Source of the DNA: Nonomuraea gerenzanensis
Lineage (GTDB): Bacteria; Actinomycetota; Actinomycetes; Streptosporangiales; Streptosporangiaceae
Assembly: GCF_020215645.1 (NCBI RefSeq)
Contig: NZ_CP084058.1
Location: 11,772,501-11,836,500 of the forward strand
Direction: 5' to 3'
Length of the DNA: 64,000 nucleotides
Numbering within the stretch: the first letter of the stretch is position 1; every line of letters begins with the position of its first letter. The notes below the pieces were generated by a model that worked only from the letters and a program-made list of their open reading frames with translations, was not told the DNA's origin and made no database searches. Below are positions 34,350 through 46,589 of the stretch, in pieces. The translations under genes and the position numbers were made by a program.

Positions 34350-35203
34350 GTGCCTGCTCCGGCTCTCTTCCATGCGGCGGCCACGCGCACGGCATCGGCG
34401 TTGGGACCTACCTCGTGCACGCGCACGCACCAGGCGCCGGCGTGCGCCGCCAGCGCGGTCACGGCCAGCGTGGCGTCGTCGCTGCGGCTGAACGGCCGTG
34501 GCGTGCCGTCGGGATCGGCCAGCAGCCGCCCCAGGAAACGTTTGCGTGATGCCCCGACGAGCAGCGGGAAGCCCAGCTCGGCCAGGCGCGGCAGGCCCGC
34601 CAGCACGGCCCAGTTGTGCTCGGCGTTCTTGGCGAAGCCGAGGCCGGGGTCGAGCACGATCTGCTCCTGCGTGACCCCCTCGGCCAGCACCAGGTCCACC
34701 CGCTTGCTCAGCTCCTCGCGCACCTCCGTCACCACGTCGGCGTAGACGGCGCGGGAGTACATGTCATGGCTGTGGCCCCGCCAGTGCATCACGACATACC
34801 TGACGCCGGTCGCGGCCACCACGCGCGGCATCTCCGGATCGGCCAGGCCGCCGCTCACGTCGTTGACGATCGCGGCGCCCGCCTCCACCGCGGCCTTGGC
34901 CACCTCGGCGCGCATCGTGTCGACGCTGACCACGACCCCCTCCGCGGACAGCGCCTCGATCACCGGGACGACCCTGGCCAGCTCTTCCTCCATGGAGACC
35001 CTGGCCGCGCCCGGGCGGGTGGACTCGCCGCCCACGTCGACGATGTCGGCGCCCTCACGCACCAGCTCGAAGCCGTGCTCGATGGCGGTCGCCGCGTCGA
35101 ACCACAGGCCGCCGTCGGAGAACGAATCCGGCGTCACGTTGACCACACCCATGACGAGGCACCGCTCCGCACCTCCCGGCACGTTGATGGGCACGCTAGT
35201 CAT
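34346..35203 (-). CDS. folP: Dihydropteroate synthase
   Basis: Target of sulfonamides; condenses the pterin pyrophosphate with p-aminobenzoate. 285 residues, TIM barrel: MGVVNVTPDSFSDGGLWF, DIVDVGGESTRPGA, IVNDVSGG, LDPGLGFAKNAEHNW, LVGASRKRFLG and a final RVHEVGPNADAVRVAAAW. All binding motifs are intact. About 70 bp separate it from folE, the largest gap in the folate run, so an internal promoter is possible. Confidence 0.97.
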   Translation of the reverse strand: MTSVPINVPGGAERCLVMGVVNVTPDSFSDGGLWFDAATAIEHGFELVREGADIVDVGGESTRPGAARVSMEEELARVVPVIEALSAEGVVVSVDTMRAEVAKAAVEAGAAIVNDVSGGLADPEMPRVVAATGVRYVVMHWRGHSHDMYSRAVYADVVTEVREELSKRVDLVLAEGVTQEQIVLDPGLGFAKNAEHNWAVLAGLPRLAELGFPLLVGASRKRFLGRLLADPDGTPRPFSRSDDATLAVTALAAHAGAWCVRVHEVGPNADAVRVAAAWKRAGAGT

Positions 35204-35272
35204 GGGCCAAGCCTAGGCGCTTCCCCACTACTGCTGACATCGTGGGTACCCCGTTCGGTCGTCGGCCGCCGC

Positions 35273-35847
35273 TCAGCGGCCGAGGATCAGCGCCATGGCC
35301 TCGGATCGGGTCTTGTCGCTGGTGCGGAAGTCGCCGCGAACGGCCGAGGTGACGGTCTTGGCGCCCGGCTTGCGTACGCCGCGCATCGTCATGCACAGGT
35401 GCTCGCACTCGACGACCACGATGACCCCGCGCGGATCGAGCACCCGCATCAGCGCGTCGGCGATCTGGGAGGTCATGCGCTCCTGCACCTGGGGGCGGCG
35501 GGCGTAGACGTCCACCAGGCGGGCGAGCTTGGACAGGCCGGTGACCTGGCCCCGGTCGTTGGGGATGTACCCCACGTGGGCCAGGCCGTGGAACGGGACG
35601 AGGTGGTGCTCGCAGGTCGAGTAGACCTCGATGTCGCGCACGAGCACCATCTCGTCGTGGTCGACGTCGAAGACCTTGTTCAGCACGTCTTCCGGCGTCT
35701 GGCCGAGCCCGGAATACTGCTCGGCCATGGCTCTGGCGACCCGGGAGGGCGTCTCGACCAGGCCGTCACGGTCGGGATCCTCGCCGATGGCGTACAGGAT
35801 CTCGCGGACGGCCTTCTCGATCCGCCCCAGGTCGACGTCGTGCTGGG

Positions 35848-35851
<4 letters not shown>
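35273..35851 (-). CDS. folE: GTP cyclohydrolase I
   Basis: First enzyme of folate synthesis (GTP to dihydroneopterin triphosphate). 192 residues: [52 protein letters not shown] with Zn-binding Cys-His, [38 protein letters not shown] with the second Zn Cys, and TSAVRG. GTG 35851 overlaps the ftsH stop by 4 nt, so it is translated from the ftsH mRNA. Confidence 0.97.
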
Positions 35852-37842
<1,991 letters not shown>

Positions 37843-38079
37843 CCGATGCGGAACCCCTTGCGGGCCCGTCCCTTCCTGACCATGGCCTGGAACCCCGGGC
37901 ATGCCCGGGGCCGCGGCATCCGACACCGCGACTTCTGACTACCCGAAGGGGACGCGTGGTCACCCTCCCGGAGTCTGAAGGTACACCGGAGACGCGCACG
38001 GAGGGACCGCCCGCTACACCGGTCTTGCCCTATCAACGTACGTCACGTTGGGCGATGTTCCCGGCGACGACTGAGATTG

Positions 38080-38631
38080 CTACTTGTAAACGTGTGGGGC
38101 GAGAGTGCCGATGAACGGAAGGTTCCGGTATCGCTCGGCGTAGTCGAGGCCATATCCGATGACGAACTCGTTGGGAATGTCGAAGCCGACGTATTTCACG
38201 TCGATCGGCACCTTCACCGCGTCGGGTTTGCGCAGCGCGGTGCAGATCTCCAGCGAGGCCGGATTGCGCGACTTCAGGTTTTCCAGCAGCCAGTGCAGGG
38301 TGAGGCCGGAGTCGATGATGTCCTCGACGATCAGCACATGACGGTTCAGGATGTCGGTGTCGAGGTCTTTCAGCACGCGTACGACGCCGGAGGACTTGGT
38401 GCCCGCCCCGTACGACGACACCGCCATCCAATCCATCTGCACCGGCACGTGCAACGCTCTGGCCAGGTCGGCCATCACCATGACCGCGCCCTTCAACACC
38501 CCGACGAGCAGGACGTCCTTGCCCGCATAATCCTCGTCGATCCGGCCGGCAAGCTCTTTGATCTTGGCCTGGAGCTCGTCCTCTGGAATGAGCACCTTTT
38601 CCAGGTCATTGCCCATGTCGGCAGCGTCCAC
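38080..38631 (-). CDS. hpt: Hypoxanthine phosphoribosyltransferase
   Basis: Purine salvage, PRPP + hypoxanthine/guanine to IMP/GMP. 183 residues: [30 protein letters not shown] (flexible loop), [21 protein letters not shown] as the PRPP motif, and [28 protein letters not shown] at the base-binding end. GTG 38631 is chosen because AAGGA stands 7 nt upstream; ATG 38616 is an alternative. It starts 11 nt after tilS, the classic tilS-hpt-ftsH order. Confidence 0.97.
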   Translation of the reverse strand: MDAADMGNDLEKVLIPEDELQAKIKELAGRIDEDYAGKDVLLVGVLKGAVMVMADLARALHVPVQMDWMAVSSYGAGTKSSGVVRVLKDLDTDILNRHVLIVEDIIDSGLTLHWLLENLKSRNPASLEICTALRKPDAVKVPIDVKYVGFDIPNEFVIGYGLDYAERYRNLPFIGTLAPHVYK

Positions 38632-38641
38632 CTGTGGTTCC

Positions 38642-39643
38642 TTACGCGATGGGACTGATGGCGATTATCAGGGTGCCATACCGCCGGACGGCCGACAGAC
38701 CCCCGGGCAGGTCAACGGCTTTCTGCCCGCGCCAGTGGGTGATCAGCCGGTCCACGGCCAGCACGTGGGTGGCCGACAGGGCGCCGGACGGGCATCCCGC
38801 GGCGATCGCCGCCCGCCGCAACACCCGTTTTCGGACAGCGGCGGGCACCTTTTCCAGCTCGGCCACCATCAGCTTCACCGACGCGCCGATATCGCTAAGA
38901 GCGCAATTCTGGAACGCCGACTCCGCCCACTCGTCCAGCGCGTCCGCATCCTCCCGCGCCAGCGCCGCCGTCCGCGCCAGCGCCTCCGCCACCCCGGGGC
39001 CCAGCTCGCTCTCCAGGACCGGCAGCACGGTGCGGCGGACGCGGACCCGGGTGTACCTCGGGTCGTCGTTGTGGGGGTCGTCCCAGGGGGTGAGGTTCTG
39101 CGCCCGGCAGGCGGCCACCGTGGTCTGGCGGGGCAGGTGCAGCAGGGGCCTTCTGTAACGCCCCGTCCTGGCCGCCATGCCGGACAGGGAGCGGGGGCCG
39201 CTGCCTCGCGCCAGGCCCAGGAGGACGGTCTCCGCCTGGTCGTCCCTGGTGTGCCCGAGCAGGACGGCCGATGCTCCCAGCCTTTCCGCGGCCTTGTCCA
39301 GTGCGGTGTACCTGGCCTGCCTCGCTGCTGCTTCCGGGCCGCCCTCCTTGCCTACCTGGACGGTGAGGATCTCCGCTGGGGTCAGGCCCATGCTTTCTGC
39401 CAGGGCCTTGACTGTGGTGGCTCTGGTGTGGGAGCCGGGCTGGAGCTGGTGGTCGACGGTGAGGAGGCCGGCGCGGAGGCCGGCTCGGGGGGCTTCGAAG
39501 GCCAGGGCGGCGGCCAGGGCCAGGGAGTCGGCTCCGCCGCTGCAGGCTGTCAGGATCAGGGCGTGCGGGGGGAGGTCTGACAGGGCTTCGCGGACTGCGC
39601 GGCGGGTGTCGGCTACGGCTGGATGGGGGCCCACGGGTGTCAT
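38642..39643 (-). CDS. tilS: tRNA(Ile)-lysidine synthase
   Basis: Modifies C34 of the CAU anticodon of one tRNA-Ile to lysidine so that it reads AUA. 333 residues from ATG 39643: PP-loop [50 protein letters not shown] (HTRDDQAET), and a substrate-binding C-terminal part that is short, as in actinobacterial TilS. A GTG at 39700 in frame would add 19 residues ([13 protein letters not shown]...) with no similarity. Neither start has a clear ribosome site. Confidence 0.95.
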   Translation of the reverse strand: MTPVGPHPAVADTRRAVREALSDLPPHALILTACSGGADSLALAAALAFEAPRAGLRAGLLTVDHQLQPGSHTRATTVKALAESMGLTPAEILTVQVGKEGGPEAAARQARYTALDKAAERLGASAVLLGHTRDDQAETVLLGLARGSGPRSLSGMAARTGRYRRPLLHLPRQTTVAACRAQNLTPWDDPHNDDPRYTRVRVRRTVLPVLESELGPGVAEALARTAALAREDADALDEWAESAFQNCALSDIGASVKLMVAELEKVPAAVRKRVLRRAAIAAGCPSGALSATHVLAVDRLITHWRGQKAVDLPGGLSAVRRYGTLIIAISPIA

Positions 39644-39800
39644 CGTCGCATCTGGTGCGTCATGGTTGTGCCAACGCGCCTGACGCGTCCGGTGCGTCAC
39701 CGCGTCCGACGCGCCCGTGCCGTGCGCGCCGCCGATCGCCGACGCAGCTCAGGAGCGCGCCCGTGCCGAGCACCACCGGCGCAACCGCCGGATGAATCCG

Positions 39801-40877
39801 TCAGGCGGGCAGGGCCGGGGTGCCGATGACGCGGCTGATCCAGGCGTTCGGGTCGGCGATCTCCGGGGTCGTCGGGAGGGTCTCCGGTGAGGTCCAGACC
39901 TTGTTGAAGCCGTCCATCCCCACCCGGTCCACCACCGTACGCACGAAGGCCGACCCTTCCGCGTACTGCTTCATCTTGACCTCGATCCCCAGCAGCCGCC
40001 GCACCGTGCGGTCGAGGCGGGAGCCGCCCTCGCGGCGCTGGGCGAACTTGGAGCGGATCTCGGCCACCGACGGCACGACCGAGGGGCCGACCGCGTCCAT
40101 GACGAAGTCGCCGTGGCCCTCGACGAGGGTCATGACGGCGGTGAGGCGGTCGAGGATCTCCTTCTGACCGGGCGACTGGATGGCGTCGATGAGGTTGCCC
40201 TCGCCGCCGCGCACCACGTCGGCCACCGTGTCGGCGGCGTTGCGGAGGCGTTCGAGGAGGGTGGGCAGGTCGAGGTCGGAGGCGAGCAGGAACTCGGTCA
40301 TCTGCGACCGGACGTACTCGCGCAGCCAGGTCACCCCGGTGAACTGCACCCGGTGCGTCTCCTCGTGGAGGCAGACCCACAGGCGGAAGTCGTGGGGGTT
40401 GACGTTCATCTCGCGCTCGGCGTGCACGATGTTGGGCGCGACGAGCGTCAGGCGGCCGACCGGCTCCTGGCCGGTGGGGTCGGGCGGGAGGAAGAGCTCG
40501 TACTGGCCGAGCACGCGGGAGGCGAGGAAGGCCAGGACGGCGCCGACCTCGACGCCCGTGATGCGGGAGCCCACGGCGGTGACGATGGCCGGGGCTTGGT
40601 TGGCGCCGGCGCTCATCCGCTGCGTGAGCGGCTCGAGGACGACGCGGAAGCCCTGGACGTTGGCCTTGATCCAGCCTGGCCTGTCGACGACGGTGGCGGG
40701 TTGCGGTGCGGTCTCTGTGTGAATCTTGGTGAACTGCCGGACGTGGCCCTCGGCCTCGCGCGACAGGGTACGGAGCTCGGTGACGGCCTGCCTGGCCTCC
40801 TCCCGGCTCACCTGAGGGCCGGGGCGCACGAGGCGCGTGCCGGTCGTGACGGCCAGATCCCAGTCGATCACCTGCAT
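39801..40877 (-). CDS. Zinc-dependent metalloprotease (DUF2342, coenzyme F420-era type)
   Basis: 358 residues. The zincin motif HEETH lies in FRLWVCLHEETHRVQFTG (about residue 175); a downstream Glu/His region VEGHGDFVMDAVG likely completes the metal site. Other conserved parts are DWDLAVTTGTRLVRPGPQ and GIEVKMKQYAEGSAFV. The family is found next to dacB and tilS in most actinobacteria; its substrate is unknown. ATG 40877 has TACGGT 7 nt upstream and no ribosome site, a leaderless layout. No signal peptide, so probably cytosolic. Confidence 0.9.
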   Translation of the reverse strand: MQVIDWDLAVTTGTRLVRPGPQVSREEARQAVTELRTLSREAEGHVRQFTKIHTETAPQPATVVDRPGWIKANVQGFRVVLEPLTQRMSAGANQAPAIVTAVGSRITGVEVGAVLAFLASRVLGQYELFLPPDPTGQEPVGRLTLVAPNIVHAEREMNVNPHDFRLWVCLHEETHRVQFTGVTWLREYVRSQMTEFLLASDLDLPTLLERLRNAADTVADVVRGGEGNLIDAIQSPGQKEILDRLTAVMTLVEGHGDFVMDAVGPSVVPSVAEIRSKFAQRREGGSRLDRTVRRLLGIEVKMKQYAEGSAFVRTVVDRVGMDGFNKVWTSPETLPTTPEIADPNAWISRVIGTPALPA

Positions 40878-40884
40878 ACCGTCC

Positions 40885-40890
40885 ACCGTA
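40885..40890 (-). promoter_or_regulatory. Candidate -10 box of a leaderless Zn-protease transcript
   Basis: TACGGT on the minus strand, 7 nt before ATG 40877; no Shine-Dalgarno sequence in between. Confidence 0.35.
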
Positions 40891-40992
40891 CGTGGTTCTC
40901 GGCGCCCCTGCGAAGGAGCCCGAACGTGGTTCTCTCCGATGAGGGGCTGGAGCATCGACGTGGTGCGCGCCGGCGAAGGGCCGGAGGTGCCT

Positions 40993-42417
40993 TCAGGAGC
41001 GGGCGACGATGGCGGCGAGCCGGTCCAGTACGGGCTCGGCGTTGACCGGCACCCGGTCGGCCATGAACGCGTACGTGACCAGCCGCCCGTCCTTCGTCGT
41101 GGCCAGCCCGGCCAGCGTGTTGACGTGGTTCAGCGTGCCGGTCTTGGCCCGGACGAGGCCGACCTGCCCCTTGCTGTCGCTGCCGACGAAGCGGCGGCCG
41201 TTGCCCAGGGTGCCGGAGAAGCCGGCGATCGGCATGCCGGAGGCGATGGCGTGCAGGCCGGGGTGGGCGGCGGAGCCGGACAGGGCGATGGCCTTGGCCA
41301 GGGCGTTGGGGCTGATGCGGTTGCGGATGGACAGGCCGCTGCCGTCGTCGAGCGAGACGCCCTGGGTGATGCCGAGGCCGCGCATGACGGCGGCCACCGC
41401 CTTGGCACCGCCCGCGAAGGACGCCTCCTGGCCCTGCTTGATGGCGACGTGGCGCATCAGGGCCTCGGCCATGTCGTTGTCGCTGTGGGTCAGGGTGTGC
41501 TCGACGAGGGCGTAGAGGGGGGCGGAGTCGACCCGGCCCAGCTCCGCCGCGCCGGCGGGGGCCTTGGATGGGCGTACGGACCCGGTGACCTTGACGCCCT
41601 GCTTGGCGAGCAGCCTGGCGAAGGCGTCGGCGGCGTACTGGGGCGGGTTGGGGACGCGGGGGCTGCGGAAGCGGGGGTCCTGGCGGCCGACGTCCATGGT
41701 CAGGGCGTGGACCGGGGCGACCTCGCCGTCGGGGATGTAGTTCGGCTTCCAGCCTGGCGCCTTGGCGGTGCCGGTGAACAGCGACGTGTCGTAGGAGAGG
41801 CTGACCTTGCGGACGCCCTGGGACTTGAGCGTCGCGGCGGTACGGGCGGCGAGCGTGGCCAGGCTGGCCTGCCTCGGATAGCCGTCCTGCTTGGCCGTGG
41901 GGCCGGCGAGGAGCGGGTCGCCACCGCCGACGAGGACGACGGTGCCCGGCGCGGAGCCCTGGACGACCCTGGTGGAGAAGCGGGTGTCGGGGCCGAGCGC
42001 GGCCAGCGCGGCGGAGCAGGTGATGACCTTGGTGGTGGAGGCCGGGGTGACGGCGGTGTCGGGGTCGGCGGCGAAGAGCTGCTCACCGGTGACGGTGTCG
42101 ATGACCGCCACGCCCACCCGGTCGCCGAGCGCATCGTCACCCAGCGCGCTGGCCAACTGCTTCGTCAAAGTACCCTTAGTCGGGAGAGGTCCGTCTCCGG
42201 GCTTCACCGGAAGCTGGGCCAGCACAGGCCCCGCGGTGACGACGGGGACGGAGGGAGTGCCTTCCGCCGGTGACGCCGTCGGCTCGGTCGGTGTAGCCCC
42301 GCTCGTCAGCGCGCTCAGGCTGAAGTCGGTGGTCATCGCGTAAACGCCGGTGACGATCGTGAGGACCTGGAGCACGGCGAGAGTGGTCAGCATCACCAAC
42401 CGGTCGCGCCGCGCCAC
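40993..42417 (-). CDS. dacB: D-alanyl-D-alanine carboxypeptidase/endopeptidase (class C PBP, PBP4 type)
   Basis: 474 residues. An N-terminal membrane anchor ([20 protein letters not shown]) is followed by a Pro/Thr-rich linker. The penicillin-binding fold has SxxK as ASTTK (catalytic Ser), SxN as [10 protein letters not shown], and KTG as [16 protein letters not shown]. The long insertion between SxxK and SxN (about 170 residues) is typical of class C PBP4/DacB. It trims D-Ala and cuts cross-links in peptidoglycan outside the membrane. GTG 42417. First gene of the long minus-strand operon; divergent from ppa. Confidence 0.95.
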   Translation of the reverse strand: MARRDRLVMLTTLAVLQVLTIVTGVYAMTTDFSLSALTSGATPTEPTASPAEGTPSVPVVTAGPVLAQLPVKPGDGPLPTKGTLTKQLASALGDDALGDRVGVAVIDTVTGEQLFAADPDTAVTPASTTKVITCSAALAALGPDTRFSTRVVQGSAPGTVVLVGGGDPLLAGPTAKQDGYPRQASLATLAARTAATLKSQGVRKVSLSYDTSLFTGTAKAPGWKPNYIPDGEVAPVHALTMDVGRQDPRFRSPRVPNPPQYAADAFARLLAKQGVKVTGSVRPSKAPAGAAELGRVDSAPLYALVEHTLTHSDNDMAEALMRHVAIKQGQEASFAGGAKAVAAVMRGLGITQGVSLDDGSGLSIRNRISPNALAKAIALSGSAAHPGLHAIASGMPIAGFSGTLGNGRRFVGSDSKGQVGLVRAKTGTLNHVNTLAGLATTKDGRLVTYAFMADRVPVNAEPVLDRLAAIVARS

Positions 42418-42500
42418 GTCGCCTGCCCTCTCTCTGTGTTCGCCTACGAGACATTAACGCCCAGCCGGGGGTGCCCGGGGGCCTGAGCGGAGGAACCGCG

Positions 42501-42992
42501 GTGGAGTTCGACGTTGTCGTTGAGATTCCCAAGGGACAACGGAACAAGTACGAAGTGGACCATGAGACCGGGAAGATCAGGCTTGACCGGCTCCTGTTCA
42601 CCTCCACGCAGTATCCCGCCGACTACGGCTTCATCGAGAACACCCTCGGCGAGGACGGCGACCCGCTGGACGCGCTGGTGTTGTTGCAGGAGCCCACGTT
42701 CCCGGGGTGCTACATCACGTGCCGGGCGGTGGGGATGTTCCGGATGACGGACGAGAAGGGCGGCGACGACAAGGTGTTGTGCGTGCCCTCCACCGACCCC
42801 CGGATGCACCACATCCAGGACATCCATCACGTGTCGGAGTTCGACCGGCTGGAGATCCAGCACTTCTTCGAGGTCTACAAGGACCTCGAGCCCGGCAAGT
42901 CCGTCGAGGGCGCCAACTGGGTGGGCCGCATCGAGGCCGAGGCCGAGATCGAGCGTTCCTTCCGCCGCGCCCAGGAGGAGGGCCACCACTGA
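42501..42992 (+). CDS. ppa: Inorganic pyrophosphatase
   Basis: Family I soluble pyrophosphatase, 163 residues: [44 protein letters not shown] with the DGDPLD metal site, and [30 protein letters not shown] 42501 has CGGAGGA 6 nt upstream. Adjacent to dacB as in many actinobacteria, divergently transcribed. All metal-binding Asp and Glu residues are present. Confidence 0.97.
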   Translation: MEFDVVVEIPKGQRNKYEVDHETGKIRLDRLLFTSTQYPADYGFIENTLGEDGDPLDALVLLQEPTFPGCYITCRAVGMFRMTDEKGGDDKVLCVPSTDPRMHHIQDIHHVSEFDRLEIQHFFEVYKDLEPGKSVEGANWVGRIEAEAEIERSFRRAQEEGHH

Positions 42993-42999
42993 CGCCCCC

Positions 43000-44100
43000 T
43001 CAGCGGGGCCTGGTGGCGCCCACCAGGTCCCCGCGCCAGATCGAGGCGACCCGCACCACGTCGCCGGTCTGCGGGGCGTGCACCATGAGGTCGCGCCCGA
43101 CGTAGATGCCGACGTGGTGGATGGTCGACGGGTCGCCGGTGTGCGCGAAGAACAGCAGGTCGCCCCGGCGTAGCTGGTCGAGCGGCACGTGCGGGCCCGA
43201 GGTCCACTGGGTGCCCGTCCAGTGGTCGAGCCGCACGCCGGCCCGTTCCCAGGCCCGCATCGACAGGCCCGAGCAGTCGTAGGTCTCCGGCCCGTCGGCG
43301 GCCCACACGTACGGCTTGCCGAGCTGGGTGAGCGCCCAGTTCGCCGCCACGTCGCCCATCGCCGACCCGCCGGCGACCAGCCCGGACAGCGCCGCCTGCC
43401 GCCGCCTGGCCAGCAGCTCCGCGCGGCTGCGGGCCGCGTCCACCGCCCGTTGCAGGCTCTCCTTGCGCGCCGCGAGCTGCCTGGTCTCGCGCCGCTGCCC
43501 CCGCACCGCCTCCTCGGCGGCCAGCTTGGCCTGCCGCGCGCGTTCTGCGGCCGCCTGCCGGGCCGCGCGGGCTCCCTCAGCCTGGGTACGCAGGATCGCC
43601 GCGACCTCCTGGGCGTCGCGCATCCGACCCAGGATCGCCGCCCGCTCGTCGTTCAGGTGCCCCAGGACGCCCGCCCGGTGCAGGAACCCGTCGGTGCCGC
43701 CCCGGTCGGACAGCATGCCCACGATCGGGTGCACCGGCCCGAGCCCGCCGTAGCTCTCCGCCGCCAGCAGCGCCACGGCCTGCCTGGCCCGCTCCACCTC
43801 GGCGTCGGCCGCCGCCAGCCGGACCCCGGCCTGCTGGTGGGCCAGCTCCGCCTGCCGCAGCCGGACGACCTCCCCGTTGTACGCCTCCACCAGCCGCTCC
43901 ACCTGCGCCGCCAGCGTGTCCAGGCGCGACTGGGCCGTCGCCAGCTCGGCGGTGGTCCTGCTCAGCTCCGTGGAGCGCGCACGTACGGTCTGCCGCGCCT
44001 TCTGGACGTCACGGGAGGACGGCCCCCGATCGGCCGCCACCGGCGGGCACAGGCCCGTCAGCAGGCAGCCCACGAGGAGCCCCGCCCGAAATGCGCGCAT
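43000..44100 (-). CDS. Secreted NlpC/P60 endopeptidase, second copy
   Basis: 366 residues. Signal peptide MRAFRAGLLVGCLLTGLCP...VAADRG, a long coiled coil (about residues 35-235) and a C-terminal NlpC/P60 domain with PETYDCSGLSMRAW (Cys) and HHVGIYVGRDLMVHAPQTGDVVR (His). The domain layout matches the protein at 13514, and the last 120 residues are clearly paralogous. ATG 44100 follows AGGGGGA. Unlike its paralogue it has no c-di-AMP riboswitch in its leader. Convergent with ppa. Confidence 0.94.
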   Translation of the reverse strand: MRAFRAGLLVGCLLTGLCPPVAADRGPSSRDVQKARQTVRARSTELSRTTAELATAQSRLDTLAAQVERLVEAYNGEVVRLRQAELAHQQAGVRLAAADAEVERARQAVALLAAESYGGLGPVHPIVGMLSDRGGTDGFLHRAGVLGHLNDERAAILGRMRDAQEVAAILRTQAEGARAARQAAAERARQAKLAAEEAVRGQRRETRQLAARKESLQRAVDAARSRAELLARRRQAALSGLVAGGSAMGDVAANWALTQLGKPYVWAADGPETYDCSGLSMRAWERAGVRLDHWTGTQWTSGPHVPLDQLRRGDLLFFAHTGDPSTIHHVGIYVGRDLMVHAPQTGDVVRVASIWRGDLVGATRPR

Positions 44101-44179
44101 AGGTCCCCCTGAAACCAATGGTTACTCTATGCACACAGTTCCCGCCCTTTCGCGTACGTAACGTAAAGGTACGGCAGCC

Positions 44180-45601
44180 TCAGGAGGCCGACTGCGAGGG
44201 CGTGCCCGAGGGCTCCTCCGTGGGCGTGGGGGTGGCCGGCTCCGTCGGCGTGCCGGTCGGGGTCGGGGTCTGGCTGGGGGTCGGCGTGGGAGTGGGCGTC
44301 GGGGACGGGGTCGGGCACGGGGTACGGGTGCCAGGCTCGGCCGTCGGCTCCTCCGGCGGGGTCTCGGGCGGCGGCTCCGAGTGATGGCCGGGCCGCGGCG
44401 GTTCCGTGGGCTCGGGCTCCTCGTGCTCGTCCGGAGGCTGCGGCGGCGGGCCGCTGGTGGGCGAGGACTGCGCGTGCGACGGCACGGCGACGGGGGGCGG
44501 CCCCGGGGTTGCGGGGGTCGGCGAACCGGTCACCCCGAGGGGCTGCGTGCTGGCGTTGTCGACGATGGGCACCACGGTCAGCGGCTCATCCCGGGGGTTG
44601 GCCTGCCAGGGCAACCGAATGCCCGGCGGCTCGCCTGTCGCCGGGAACGCGGCCGTCGCGATGCCTGTGACCCCACCGTTGTCCCTCCCGATCCGATCGA
44701 AGATCACCGCTATCGCCACCACGGTCGCGACCGCCGCCAGCGCGCCTGCCAGCGCCTGAGGCCACCGCCGAACGTGCCGCTCGCCTGAAACGGGAAACCC
44801 GGCGGCTCCCAGCACACCCGTACGCCTGGCGACGTAACGGCGGTAGGGCAGCAGCTCGGGGTCGGCGAAGCAGCTCATCACCCGGATGCGCAGCGACTCA
44901 GGCAGCACGGCGCCGGGCAGCAGCCCGTAGACCTTGGCCGCCGACACCTCGCGGGCGCGGTGCGGCGCGCAGGTCTCGCAGCGCGCCAGGTGCTTGACCA
45001 GGTGCTCGCGCAGCTCCTGGGTCAGCTCGCCGGCGAAGCCCGTCAGGATGCGGGCGCGGCGCGGGCAGTCGTACGGGCCCTTCCTGGCCAGGACCTCGGC
45101 CGTGACCGCGTCGCGCAGCAGCTCCCCCGCCTCCTCCAGGAGCTGCTCCAGCCGGCGCGGCGCGAGGCCCAGCACCTGGGTCAGGTCGGCGGCGGGCAGG
45201 CCGTGCCGGTGCACCAGCTCCAGCACCTCGCGCTCGGCCACGGGCAGGCTCTGGACGGCGTTCCAGGCCATGACGCGCAGGTCGGCGTCGGCCGGGTCGT
45301 CCAGCGGTGGCGCCTCGGCCAGCGCTTCGGCGGCGCCCGGCGGGGCGGCGGCGCGGCGGCGCAGGCATTCGACCCGGGCCAGCGCGTACAGCCAGACGCG
45401 CAGCCGCTCCGGGTCGGCGAGCGCGCCGGCGTGCGCCTCGGCGGCGATCAGCGTGTCGCGGAGCGCCACCTGGGCGCTCTCGGCACTCAGCAGCAGGGAC
45501 CAGCAGTAGCGGTAGACGCTCTCCGCGTGGGCGTCATAGAGCGCGGACAGTGCTCCTGGATCACGGGCGCGGAGTGCTTCGACCAGGACGCGGTCATTCA
45601 T
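44180..45601 (-). CDS. Sigma-70-like ECF factor fused to anti-sigma-like zinc finger, membrane segment and Pro/Thr tail
   Basis: 473 residues in one frame. Residues 1-170 are sigma-2/sigma-4-like: ALYDAHAESVYRYCWSLL, VWLYALARVECLRRR, LPVAEREVLELVHRHGLPAADLTQVLGL. About 190-240 is a zinc-finger segment with HLVKHLARCETCAPHR (H-x3-C-x2-C, as in ZAS anti-sigma factors). One transmembrane helix, ALAGALAAVATVVAIAVIF, lies near 290. The last 130 residues are Pro/Thr/Glu-rich and extracellular. Sigma and its inhibitor in one chain would keep the factor at the membrane until proteolysis. TACCTT lies 7 nt before ATG 45601 (leaderless layout). Confidence 0.87.
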   Translation of the reverse strand: MNDRVLVEALRARDPGALSALYDAHAESVYRYCWSLLLSAESAQVALRDTLIAAEAHAGALADPERLRVWLYALARVECLRRRAAAPPGAAEALAEAPPLDDPADADLRVMAWNAVQSLPVAEREVLELVHRHGLPAADLTQVLGLAPRRLEQLLEEAGELLRDAVTAEVLARKGPYDCPRRARILTGFAGELTQELREHLVKHLARCETCAPHRAREVSAAKVYGLLPGAVLPESLRIRVMSCFADPELLPYRRYVARRTGVLGAAGFPVSGERHVRRWPQALAGALAAVATVVAIAVIFDRIGRDNGGVTGIATAAFPATGEPPGIRLPWQANPRDEPLTVVPIVDNASTQPLGVTGSPTPATPGPPPVAVPSHAQSSPTSGPPPQPPDEHEEPEPTEPPRPGHHSEPPPETPPEEPTAEPGTRTPCPTPSPTPTPTPTPSQTPTPTGTPTEPATPTPTEEPSGTPSQSAS

Positions 45602-45608
45602 GTGACTG

Positions 45609-45614
45609 AAGGTA
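45609..45614 (-). promoter_or_regulatory. Candidate -10 box of a leaderless sigma-factor transcript
   Basis: TACCTT on the minus strand, 7 nt before ATG 45601; no ribosome site. Confidence 0.35.
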
Positions 45615-45725
45615 ATGGATCGGTAACTAGTAGTTCTACCTGTTCACGCCGATGGCATGGCTTGTCTGGCGAAGCGGCCGGATGTCGTCCGGATAAAAGC
45701 GCTTATAGCGCGAAATATGAATGAG

Positions 45726-46526
45726 CTACTGCTTATATTCGGAGACGATCTGCGTGCTGCGGTCCACCGCGAACGGCTCGCTCGTCGGCTTGACCGTGTG
45801 CACGGGCATGGCCCCGCTGAGCGCCAGCTCCTCGTAGGGGCGGCCGGTGGATCCCCAGGTCCTGGCGGTGATCTCGGTCCTGGCCACGTCGGCGCCCTTC
45901 GGCAGGCCGCTCACCGTGAGGATGAAGCGCGGCGGGCTGCCCGCCTCCACCTCGTCCACGAACGTGCTGCCGCCGCCGAGCAGTTTGCCCGCCTTGTCGC
46001 GCAGCAGCGCGTTCACGACCAGGGTGCTCGCCGGAATGCGATAAGGGTTGTCCACGTATCCCGTAATCAGGTACGTGCCGTCTTTCTGACGCATTGTCTG
46101 GACACGTGAGGTCGGGAAGCGCTGGAACGCCGACGCGATCCGCGCAGCCTGGCGCCACTGCGCGGGGCGGTACTGGATCGTCACCTTCGCCGGCTTCTGG
46201 GTGGCGCTGGCCTGGCCGGTGAAGGCCAGCGACCCGCCCGGCGGCACGGCGTCGAGCGGCTGGTCCATCCTGACCACCTCGGCGCCCCGGGCGTCGTGCC
46301 CGATGACCGTGGCCACCACGTGCTCGCCGAAGTGCCACGGGTTGGCGTTGCTGAGCACACCCGCCCAGGTGACGGCGTACCCGTCGGCGGACTTGACGAT
46401 GTTGGAGGCCTGCTCCTTGAGGGCCAGCGGCTTGAGCTGCTGTACGGGCTGTTCCTCACTGGAGCAGGAGACGAGGCAGAACGCCCCGAGTGCGAGAAGG
46501 CTGACGGTTCGGCTGCGCGGGATCAC
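45726..46526 (-). CDS. Lipoprotein of unknown function
   Basis: 266 residues from GTG 46526. A lipoprotein signal RSRTVSLLALGAFCLVSCSS has lipobox LVSC. The mature part has two beta-rich halves: VIGHDARGAEVVRMDQPLDAVPPGGSLAFTGQ, then TRQ/VNALLRDKAGKLLGGGSTFVDEVEAGSPPRFILTV. The second resembles FxLyD-type extracytoplasmic domains that follow pattern 'difference in secreted proteins, extra polar contact'. No catalytic motif is visible. It lies between the sigma factor and the ABC-F gene with 125- and 60-bp gaps, so it may be its own transcript. Anchored to the outer face of the membrane. Confidence 0.8.
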   Translation of the reverse strand: MIPRSRTVSLLALGAFCLVSCSSEEQPVQQLKPLALKEQASNIVKSADGYAVTWAGVLSNANPWHFGEHVVATVIGHDARGAEVVRMDQPLDAVPPGGSLAFTGQASATQKPAKVTIQYRPAQWRQAARIASAFQRFPTSRVQTMRQKDGTYLITGYVDNPYRIPASTLVVNALLRDKAGKLLGGGSTFVDEVEAGSPPRFILTVSGLPKGADVARTEITARTWGSTGRPYEELALSGAMPVHTVKPTSEPFAVDRSTQIVSEYKQ

Positions 46527-46589
46527 TTTGCCGTGATAACCCGAACCTGGCAGGGCTGACACGGGACACGCGCCAGCCCTACGCAATCT

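Noticed and set aside
44101..44180. c-di-AMP riboswitch before the second NlpC/P60 gene
   Set aside because: None of the conserved ydaO blocks occurs there.
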